The translations under genes were made by a program, and so were the position numbers. From Burkholderia sp. WSM2232 (lineage in GTDB: Bacteria; Pseudomonadota; Gammaproteobacteria; Burkholderiales; Burkholderiaceae), in contig NZ_AWZV01000003.1 of NCBI RefSeq assembly GCF_000472545.1, positions 130,608-194,607 of the forward strand: a stretch of DNA of 64,000 nt, written 5' to 3'. This document shows positions 8,159 to 15,501 of this stretch, piece by piece; positions within the stretch are counted from its first letter, which is position 1; each line of letters opens with the position of its first letter. The notes beneath the pieces were generated by a model that saw only the letters and a list, made by a program, of their open reading frames with translations, made no database searches and had not been told where the DNA came from.

Positions 8159-9495
8159 ATACCGCCAATCGCGACGATCAGCCGGCCGGGCGTTTCGACG
8201 CCACGGTAATCCGCCCGCAGCCGCAAGCCGGCGCGGACGACGCCACGCGCATCATGCCGCGGCCGGCACCTGCGCGCGCTCACGAACCGGCAGCTTCCGC
8301 CGCGCCGCGCATCGAACTGGCCGACCTGATGAGCGGCGTCGTCAATCCACTCGTGCGCGCCGCCAATCCGCTGCTGCTGCTCAGCGTGCAGTTGCGGCAC
8401 AGCGTGGCGGCGCCCGCCGACGTCGCGCGGCTGCGCGAGCAGGCCGTCGCACATGTGCACAGCTTCGAGCGTCACGCGCAGGACGCCGGTGTCAACACGC
8501 AAACCGTCGTGGCCGCGCGCTACGTGCTGTGCACCATGCTCGACGAAGCCGTGAACAATGCGCCGTGGGGCGACCTGAGCGGCTGGGCGCAAAAGACGCT
8601 GCTCGTGACGTTTCACGGCGAGACCTACGGCGGCGCCAAGTTCTTCCAGATTCTCGACCGGCTGAGCGTGGACTTCTCGCGGCATCTCGATCTGATCGAG
8701 ATGATGTACATCTGCCTCGCGCTCGGTTTCGGCGGACGCTATCTGGTGGAGCCGGGCGGGCTCGGCCGTCTTGCCGACATTCAGGACGATCTGTATCGCC
8801 GGATTCGCGGCTTGCGTGAAGCGCCTGCTGCCGAGCTGGCGCCGCATTGGCGCGGCGTCGACGACCGCCGCAATCCGGTCATGCGTCACGTGCCGCTGTG
8901 GATCGCGGCGACCGCGTCGGCAGTCATCGTGATTGGCGCGTTCCTGTATTTCTTCACGCGGCTCAACGCGCTTGCAGAGCCGGTCGGCGCACAGCTTGCC
9001 GCAATCGGTCCCGGCAGCGCGCCGCCGCCTGGCAATGCCGCCGCACCGAAGCCGGCGCGCAACAGCCTGAAGGCGCTGCTTGCGCCGCTTGAACAATCCG
9101 GCGCACTGACCGTCGACGAGCAGCCCGACGGCCGCGACACGATACGCCTTGCGGCAGGCGCACTGTTTCCCTCGGGCGGAGCGGACCTTTCGCCCGACGA
9201 GATCCCGCTGCTGCGCCGCGTGGCCTCGGCGCTCAACGAGGTGCGCGGGCGCGTGATCGTGGTGGGCCATACCGACGATCAACCGGTGCACTCGCTCAAA
9301 TTCAAGGACAACTTCGCGCTCTCGACGGCGCGCGCGCAGAACACGCTGGCGGTACTTGCACAAGGACTCGACGATCCGCGCCGGCTGGAGGCAAACGGTG
9401 CCGGTTCGTCACAGCCGGTCGCGACGCCGGCCGACCTGCCGGCAAACCGGGCGCGCAACCGTCGCGTGGAAATTCTGTTTATCCCGGAGAACTGA
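8155..9495 (+). CDS. tssL: T6SS membrane-complex protein TssL (DotU domain plus OmpA-like domain)
   Basis: The 446-residue protein combines the cytoplasmic DotU/IcmH domain with one inner-membrane helix and a periplasmic OmpA-type domain. The DotU part contains RYVLCTMLDEAVNNAPWG and TLLVTFHGETYGGAKFFQIL. The helix is around residues 247-265 (LWIAATASAVIVIGAFLYF). The OmpA-like domain carries VVGHTDDQPV and RARNRRVEI, the peptidoglycan-binding signature. TssL, TssM and TssJ form the trans-envelope complex; the fused peptidoglycan-binding domain anchors it to the wall. It overlaps tssK by ATGA and ends four bases before tssM. Confidence 0.96.
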   Translation: MNTANRDDQPAGRFDATVIRPQPQAGADDATRIMPRPAPARAHEPAASAAPRIELADLMSGVVNPLVRAANPLLLLSVQLRHSVAAPADVARLREQAVAHVHSFERHAQDAGVNTQTVVAARYVLCTMLDEAVNNAPWGDLSGWAQKTLLVTFHGETYGGAKFFQILDRLSVDFSRHLDLIEMMYICLALGFGGRYLVEPGGLGRLADIQDDLYRRIRGLREAPAAELAPHWRGVDDRRNPVMRHVPLWIAATASAVIVIGAFLYFFTRLNALAEPVGAQLAAIGPGSAPPPGNAAAPKPARNSLKALLAPLEQSGALTVDEQPDGRDTIRLAAGALFPSGGADLSPDEIPLLRRVASALNEVRGRVIVVGHTDDQPVHSLKFKDNFALSTARAQNTLAVLAQGLDDPRRLEANGAGSSQPVATPADLPANRARNRRVEILFIPEN

Positions 9496-9499
9496 ACCC

Positions 9500-12400
9500 A
9501 TGAACACGCTGAAAACCTGGGTCAAGTCCCGGTGGTTCACGCACGCGCTCGGCCTGCTGCTGATCGCGGCACTGATCTGGCTGGGCGGCCCGTATGTCGG
9601 CATTGGCGAGCGCGAACCGCTCGCGAGCCCGGCGGCGCGGGTCGCATTGATTCTCGCTGTGGTGCTCGCGTGGGTGATCGCGTTGCAGGTTATGCAATGG
9701 AAAGCGCAGCGCAAGACCGCACGGCTTTCCGGCGACCTCGCGGGACAGGAAACGCAGCTCGCCGCCGCGGAGCCCGGCAGCGAGGAGCGTGCGCAACTGC
9801 TGCAACGGTTTCGCGAAGCAATCCACACGTTGCGCAAGACACGCCGTAACGGCAACAACCTGTACGCGCTGCCGTGGTATGTCGTGATCGGGCCGCCCGG
9901 CTCGGGCAAGAGCACGCTGCTGCAAAACTCGGGACTCGACTTTCCGTTGTCTGAGCGCTTCGGCAAGGACGCGTTGCGCGGGATCGGCGGCACACGCAAC
10001 TGCGACTGGTGGTTCACCGACGAGGCCGTGTTTCTCGACACCGCGGGCCGCTACACCACCCAGGATTCCGATGCGCAAGCCGATGGGGCGGCATGGCAGT
10101 CGTTTCTCGCGCTGCTGCGCCGCTATCGCAGGCGCCGACCGTTGAACGGCGTGATCGTGACGATGAGCGTGTCCGATCTGCTCGGCTTCGACGACGCCGC
10201 GCGCGAACAGCACGCGCGCGCCGTGCGACTTCGTCTGGACGAGCTTGCGCAGCACCTGAAGGTCGCGGTGCCGGTGTATCTCGTGTTCACCAAGTGCGAC
10301 CTGGTGGCGGGCTTCGGCGAGTTCTTCGACGACCTGGGCGCCCAGTTGCGCAGCCAGGTGTGGGGTATGACTTTTCCCCTCGACGCGAGCCTGGACGGCA
10401 GCGCGTGCAGTCGTTTCGCGGATGAATACGATCTGCTGCTCAACCGTCTCAACACGCGTCTGATCGAGCGCCTGCATGGCGAGCGCGATCGTGGCCGGCG
10501 TGCGGCGGTGCTGAGCTTTCCGCAGCAACTGGGTGCGTTTCGCGAGATCGCGAGGCAGTTCGTCGAGGCTGCGTTCGGGCGTCACGAGTACGGCACGCCG
10601 CCGATGCTGCGCGGCGCTTACCTGAGCTCCGGCACCCAGGAGGGCGCGCCGATCGACCGGGTCCTCGGAGCGGTCGCGCGCACTTTCGGCGTGGACGCCG
10701 CGCGAGTGCAGGCGGGCGCCGGGCAGCGGCATACCTACTTCGTCGAGCGCCTGCTAAAGGACGTGCTGTTTCGCGAGTCCGGTCTTGCAGGCACGAATCC
10801 GCGCTTCGAGCGGCAGAAGCTGTTCATGCAGGCGGCCGCGTATGCGGGCCTCGTCGTCATGACCCTCGTGCTGGTCGGGGGATTCGCGACCAGCTATGCA
10901 CGCAACCGCGCGTTCGTCGCCGAAGTCGACAGCGCGCTGAAGGACCTGCCCGACGCCGCTACGCTTGCCGGCGTACCCGACATCAAGTCGTATTTCGCGC
11001 GGGCGCTTGCGCGGCTCGAAGTGATCGCCGCAACGCAGGACGCCGCGGGCCAGTACCGCGCGCACGTGCCGTGGTCGATGCGCTTCGGCCTGTATCAGGG
11101 CAACGCGCTTTACGCGCAGGCGCACAGCGCGTATCTGCGCGAACTCGACGGCACCTTGCTGCCCGGCGTGGATCTGCGGTTTCGCGAAGGTCTCGGCGAA
11201 AACGCCAGCAACCCGCAAGCGCTGTACGACGATCTGAAGGGCTACCTGATGCTCGGCGAGCCGCAGCATCTCGACGCGGACGAACTGGCCGCGCTTGCAC
11301 GCGTCGAGTGGCAGCGGCTGTTCCCGCAAGACCCGGCGATTCGCACTGCGCTCGACAGGCACTTCTCGGCCCGGCTCGGCGACGCGCAGAAGCCCCGCGC
11401 GCTGCCGCTCGATCAAGCACTGATCGCTCAGGCGCGCTCGACACTGAAGACGGCGGACGTCGCCACGCTGATCTACGGCAGCGTGCGACTGGACGCCGGG
11501 CGCTCGGGTGTGTCGCCGGTGCGGCTCGACCAGTCGCTCGGCTTGCTTGGCAACGTGTTCCGTCGCAAGAGCGGGACGCCGCTCTCCGAGCCTTTGCCGG
11601 TTCTCTTCACGCGGCCGTATTTCCAGTCGGAGGTGAGCGGCGGGCTGGACCATTCCGTCGACCGCTTCGTGAAGGACTACTGGGTGTTCGACAGCGGGCG
11701 CGTCGATCCGCTCGCCCGCTCGCGCTACGAACAGCAGGTGCTGACGCTCTATGAGCAGGACTACATCCGGAACTGGGATGACTTGCTCGCCGATCTGCAA
11801 TTGCAGCCTGTCACCAGCATTCAGGACGCGAGCGCGATGGCCGCGAAACTGTCGGGACCGAGTTCGCCGCTCAAGGCGCTGCTCAACCTGGTTCGCGACA
11901 ATACGAGCGACATGTTGCGCGCGCCGGCAGGCGGCGGCGCGGCGAGCCCTGATTCGCTGGCCTCGCAGGCGAGGCTTGCCGGTGAAAACATCGCGGCAAA
12001 GCGCGCATTGAACACGCGGCTCGCGGGCGAGTTGCGCAACGCCGGCGCGCCGCTGCCCGTCGGCGTCACGCTTAAGGCGGGCGATGCGAACCCGGCCGGT
12101 TCGCGCCAGCCGGGCGCCGCCATCGAAGAACACTTCGCGCAGATCAATCAGCTGGGCGCGGGCGCAAGCGGCGCGACGCCGCTCGACCACAGCCTGGCCG
12201 TCCTCGATCAGCTCGGCAAAACCCTGCTGACCATGAACGACCTGAGCGACCCCGCCGCGCAGAATAGTCCGGCGCTGCTTGCCGCGCGCCAGGAAGCGGG
12301 GCAACTGCCGCCGCAGGTGGCCGGGCTGATTCAGGGGCTCACCGGCAAGAGCGCCGATCTGGTTGCAAGCGGCAGCAGCGCGGCGCTTGCCGATCAGTTC

Positions 12401-13063
12401 CGCGCGGCGGCGGGCAGCGACTGCGCCAACTTCGTCGATGGACGCTATCCGTTTGCACAGGGCGGCGGGTCGGATATTCCGTTGCAGAACTTTGCCGAAC
12501 TGTTTGGCAACGGCGGCAGATTCGACAGCTTTTTCAAATCGACGCTTGCGCAGAGAGTCGATACGGGTAGCCGTGCATGGCGCTGGAAACCGGGCGCGCC
12601 GCCGGGGCCGCAATCGGTACTGGCCGGCGCGCAGGCAGCGGACGACATCCGTCAGATGTTCTTTCCGAACGGTGCGCAGCCACGGGTTGGCTTCACGCTG
12701 CTCGCACCGCAGTTCGAGCCGCCCATTGCGCGGGCCGTGATCGAGATCGACGGGCAGAAGTACGACTATTCAGCTAACGGGGCGTCGAGCGTGACAATGG
12801 CATGGCCGGGTCCGCAGCCGGGCCACGTGTCGGTCAGCGCATTCGACGTGGCTGGCCATCCGCTCGGCACGCCGTTGCGCCTCGACGGCGAATGGGCGTT
12901 CTTCCATGCGCTCGACGCCGCTCGCCTGCAAAAGCAGGGCGATCTGCGCTATCTGGCGACCTTCGACTTCGACGGCCATGCGCTCAGGCTGCCGATCCAG
13001 CCGGCGAGTCTGCGCAATCCGTTCGATAACAATGAAGTACGGCGCTTCAGGTGCCCCCGATGA
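9500..13063 (+). CDS. tssM: T6SS membrane-complex protein TssM (IcmF)
   Basis: ATG 9500 gives 1187 residues, the usual TssM size. Two N-terminal membrane helices (about residues 13-32 and 42-61) precede a cytoplasmic NTPase-like domain with an intact Walker A, GPPGSGKST at about 131-139, and DTAGRY as the Walker B/switch. A third helix lies near residue 445-465 (GLVVMTLVLVGGFATS). The remainder is the periplasmic domain that contacts TssJ. Near the end, RPYFQSEVSGGLD is in the central region and the C-terminal beta domain contains EWAFFHALDAARLQ. The gene lies four bases after tssL and overlaps tagF by ATGA. No tssJ is seen in the window. Confidence 0.96.
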   Translation: MNTLKTWVKSRWFTHALGLLLIAALIWLGGPYVGIGEREPLASPAARVALILAVVLAWVIALQVMQWKAQRKTARLSGDLAGQETQLAAAEPGSEERAQLLQRFREAIHTLRKTRRNGNNLYALPWYVVIGPPGSGKSTLLQNSGLDFPLSERFGKDALRGIGGTRNCDWWFTDEAVFLDTAGRYTTQDSDAQADGAAWQSFLALLRRYRRRRPLNGVIVTMSVSDLLGFDDAAREQHARAVRLRLDELAQHLKVAVPVYLVFTKCDLVAGFGEFFDDLGAQLRSQVWGMTFPLDASLDGSACSRFADEYDLLLNRLNTRLIERLHGERDRGRRAAVLSFPQQLGAFREIARQFVEAAFGRHEYGTPPMLRGAYLSSGTQEGAPIDRVLGAVARTFGVDAARVQAGAGQRHTYFVERLLKDVLFRESGLAGTNPRFERQKLFMQAAAYAGLVVMTLVLVGGFATSYARNRAFVAEVDSALKDLPDAATLAGVPDIKSYFARALARLEVIAATQDAAGQYRAHVPWSMRFGLYQGNALYAQAHSAYLRELDGTLLPGVDLRFREGLGENASNPQALYDDLKGYLMLGEPQHLDADELAALARVEWQRLFPQDPAIRTALDRHFSARLGDAQKPRALPLDQALIAQARSTLKTADVATLIYGSVRLDAGRSGVSPVRLDQSLGLLGNVFRRKSGTPLSEPLPVLFTRPYFQSEVSGGLDHSVDRFVKDYWVFDSGRVDPLARSRYEQQVLTLYEQDYIRNWDDLLADLQLQPVTSIQDASAMAAKLSGPSSPLKALLNLVRDNTSDMLRAPAGGGAASPDSLASQARLAGENIAAKRALNTRLAGELRNAGAPLPVGVTLKAGDANPAGSRQPGAAIEEHFAQINQLGAGASGATPLDHSLAVLDQLGKTLLTMNDLSDPAAQNSPALLAARQEAGQLPPQVAGLIQGLTGKSADLVASGSSAALADQFRAAAGSDCANFVDGRYPFAQGGGSDIPLQNFAELFGNGGRFDSFFKSTLAQRVDTGSRAWRWKPGAPPGPQSVLAGAQAADDIRQMFFPNGAQPRVGFTLLAPQFEPPIARAVIEIDGQKYDYSANGASSVTMAWPGPQPGHVSVSAFDVAGHPLGTPLRLDGEWAFFHALDAARLQKQGDLRYLATFDFDGHALRLPIQPASLRNPFDNNEVRRFRCPR

Positions 13064-14778
13064 GCGGCGCCGTCGGTTTTTACGGCAAGCTGCCTGGCGC
13101 GGGCGACTTCGTGCGGCGCCGGCTGCCGGCGGACTTCGTCGACGCATGGGATCGTCATTTCCAGCGCGCGGTGGAGATCGGGCGGCGCGAGACCGGCGAG
13201 CGATGGACGGACGCCTGGCAGCACGCCCCGGCATGGCGTTTCGTGCTGCCGTCACAGGTATGCGGCAACGGCTCGTGGTGCGGCCTCGCGGGTCCGGCCG
13301 TGGACCGTGTCGGGCGTGCATTCCCGACCGTGCTGGCGGCGCCGTGTTCCGGCGACGTCGCGCGGCTGTTCGGCAACCCCGGCTGGTTCGATGCGCTCGA
13401 ACGCGTGTACCGCAGCGCTCAGGGCGAGGCAGTCAGCGTCGAGACATTCGACGCGCGCGTCGTGGCGCTGCCCCGGCCATTCAGCGACGCGCGCGACCTG
13501 GCGGCGCTTTGGCGCGAATTGCCGTGGGACAGCGGGCAATGGGAACTCGGTATAGCGGACAGCACGTGCGCCGGCCTGATTCTGAGCGAGGCATGGCGCC
13601 AGCTTTGCATGAGGCCGGGTCCGTGGTGCCTGTGGTGGACCGCAGGCGCGGCGCGGTTGCTGGCGACGCGCGGGTTGCCGCGCGATTATGCGGCGCTGCT
13701 CGGGCCTTCTCGACGGCCGGTTCAGCAGGCATATGGGCTGCACGAACTGAATGAACTGCAAGGGCTGCAGGGACCGCAGCATCAGTATCAGCAGTATCAA
13801 CAGCATCAAGAGTATCAACCCTATCAACGGCACGAGCACCTTCCGCGCGCTGACGATCGGCGCAACGTGGCCGCGTCGGACGCCTTCAGCGCGCCTGGCA
13901 TCCATGCAAGCGACGCCGCGACGGCAACGACACCCTCAGCCCTGGCAAGCGGACCTTCAATGTTGCCCTCGTCAGACAGTGCGGGCCTGGCTCTGCGCAC
14001 CGCCGCGACTGGCAGCGCGATCATGTGGCTCGACAACGGCAATACATTGCTCGTGAGCGCCGACGACGGTCCGCCTGATCCGGGCCGCGTGGCCGCGCGG
14101 TGTATTCGCGAGACGGTGCTGCGCAATGGGCCGGACACCCGAACGCTCAGGGCCGGGCTCATGTCGCTGCATGAGCGGCTGCGCGACTTGAGCCACGATT
14201 TGAGTCACGACTTGAGCCGCGACTTCAGCCGCGACTTGAGTCACGACTTGAGTCACGACTTGAGCCGCGACTTCAGCCCCGAAACGAGCCACAAAACGAG
14301 CCACGAAATGCCCCGCGACTTGAGCCGCCACTCGAGCCGCGAACCGAGCAGGGCGGTGATCGAAAACGGCGCCGCTGTCCTCGTCTGTTTCGAGGGCGCG
14401 TCCGCCAGCGTGCTGCGCGTCGGCGCCGCGGCGGCGTGGCACTGGCGATCGGGCCGATTGCTCGCGCCGTTCGTCGAGCGTGCGGCCGGGGCGGGCGGCG
14501 AGCTCGACGATCTGCTCTTCGGCGACGCGTGGCTCGACATGCCCGGCATCGGTGCCGGCGGCGACCCCGGCTGCGACGAAGCCGCGCTGTCGCTGCAGCG
14601 CGGCGACCGTCTGCTTCTGCTCGCCACACGTCAACTCACGCGGCTCTCGCGCGACTGTCTCGCAACAGCGCTCGCGCTGCCAACCTGCGACGACGCGCGC
14701 GCGTATCTCGCGAGCGTGGCGGGGCTTCGCGCGCCGCCGTCAGAATGGCCGCTCGCCGTCGTGGAGATCGGCGCATGA
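13060..14778 (+). CDS. tagF: T6SS regulator TagF with repeat linker and extra C-terminal domain
   Basis: ATG 13060 overlaps the tssM stop (ATGA) and gives 572 residues, far longer than a plain TagF. Residues 1 to about 210 are the TagF fold (VGFYGKLPGAGDFVRRRLP, GRAFPTVLAAPC), a post-translational repressor of T6SS assembly. Then comes a Gln/Tyr/His-rich stretch (13770-13835) and a domain split by a DLSH/DLSR tetrapeptide repeat. The final 150 residues (AAVLVCFEGASASVLRVG, GDRLLLLATRQLTRLSRD, WPLAVVEIG) resemble the last strands of a PP2C phosphatase but lack its metal-binding aspartates. TagF-PppA fusions are known, so this may be a decayed or regulatory phosphatase domain. The intact phosphatase is the next gene. 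The domain call at the C-terminus is low confidence. Confidence 0.88.
   Translation: MSGAVGFYGKLPGAGDFVRRRLPADFVDAWDRHFQRAVEIGRRETGERWTDAWQHAPAWRFVLPSQVCGNGSWCGLAGPAVDRVGRAFPTVLAAPCSGDVARLFGNPGWFDALERVYRSAQGEAVSVETFDARVVALPRPFSDARDLAALWRELPWDSGQWELGIADSTCAGLILSEAWRQLCMRPGPWCLWWTAGAARLLATRGLPRDYAALLGPSRRPVQQAYGLHELNELQGLQGPQHQYQQYQQHQEYQPYQRHEHLPRADDRRNVAASDAFSAPGIHASDAATATTPSALASGPSMLPSSDSAGLALRTAATGSAIMWLDNGNTLLVSADDGPPDPGRVAARCIRETVLRNGPDTRTLRAGLMSLHERLRDLSHDLSHDLSRDFSRDLSHDLSHDLSRDFSPETSHKTSHEMPRDLSRHSSREPSRAVIENGAAVLVCFEGASASVLRVGAAAAWHWRSGRLLAPFVERAAGAGGELDDLLFGDAWLDMPGIGAGGDPGCDEAALSLQRGDRLLLLATRQLTRLSRDCLATALALPTCDDARAYLASVAGLRAPPSEWPLAVVEIGA
14185..14349 (+). repeat. in-frame 12-bp tandem repeats in tagF
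   Basis: About thirteen copies of a 12-base unit close to GACTTGAGCCRC run head to tail in the tagF frame. They encode the tetrapeptide DLSH or DLSR, drifting to ETSH and EPSR at the right end. The unit length is a multiple of three, so copy-number changes would keep the frame. The left copies are the most uniform and the right ones are degenerate, which suggests expansion at the left. Confidence 0.9.
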
Positions 14779-15491
14779 CGACGATTTGCCGCTCAGCCGG
14801 CCACACCGAGACGGGCAACGTGCGCCGCCGTAACGAGGACGCAATCCTGGTGCGCGAGGACCTCGGGCTGTGGGTCGTCGCCGATGGACTTGGCGGCCAC
14901 GCGGCCGGTGACTACGCCAGCACGCTGATCGTCGAGCGGCTGGGTGCGCTGACCCGCGACGCCGACGTGAACGACTTCATTGCGGCCATCGAAGACACGT
15001 TGCAGCAGGTCAACGCCGAACTGCGCGCGGCAGCCGCTGCGCGACAGGTCGACGTAATCGGCTCGACGCTCGCACTCATGGTCCACGCCCCGGCGTTCGT
15101 GCTGTGCGGCTGGGTGGGCGACAGCCGTGTCTATGTGCAAGAAAACGGCACGCTGGTTCAGCTCACGCGCGATCACGTGCATGGTCAGCCAGCCGACATC
15201 ACCCAGTTCGGCTCGCGCGCGCCGGCAGCGGGGGCGGGTGTGCTGACGCGCGCGGTCGGCGTCGAGGACAAGCTGTTCGTCGACTGGGCGGTGGCGGGCA
15301 GTCGTCCCGGCATGCTGTTTCTGCTCTGTTCGGACGGCATCAACAAGGAACTGAGCGACGGCGAGCTGGCCGACGCATGCCGCCATCCGCAGTCTCCGCA
15401 GCAACTGGTGGACCACCTGTTCGCGCTTTCGCTTGCGCGCCGCGCCCGTGACAACCTCTCCGCCGTGATCGTACGGCTCGACGCAGCCTGA
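14775..15491 (+). CDS. pppA: T6SS PP2C-type phosphatase PppA
   Basis: The 238-residue protein has the full PP2C motif set: RRRNEDAILV near residue 20, VVADGLGGH near 36, GWVGDSRVYV in the centre, LLCSDGINKEL, and ARDNLSAVIV at the end. These provide the aspartates that bind the two metal ions. PppA removes the phosphate that PpkA places on the FHA protein and so switches the T6SS off. No membrane segment is seen. It overlaps tagF by ATGA and ends ten bases before ppkA, so kinase and phosphatase are probably made from one message. Confidence 0.94.
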   Translation: MTTICRSAGHTETGNVRRRNEDAILVREDLGLWVVADGLGGHAAGDYASTLIVERLGALTRDADVNDFIAAIEDTLQQVNAELRAAAAARQVDVIGSTLALMVHAPAFVLCGWVGDSRVYVQENGTLVQLTRDHVHGQPADITQFGSRAPAAGAGVLTRAVGVEDKLFVDWAVAGSRPGMLFLLCSDGINKELSDGELADACRHPQSPQQLVDHLFALSLARRARDNLSAVIVRLDAA

Positions 15492-15501
15492 CAGACCTCC
15501 G

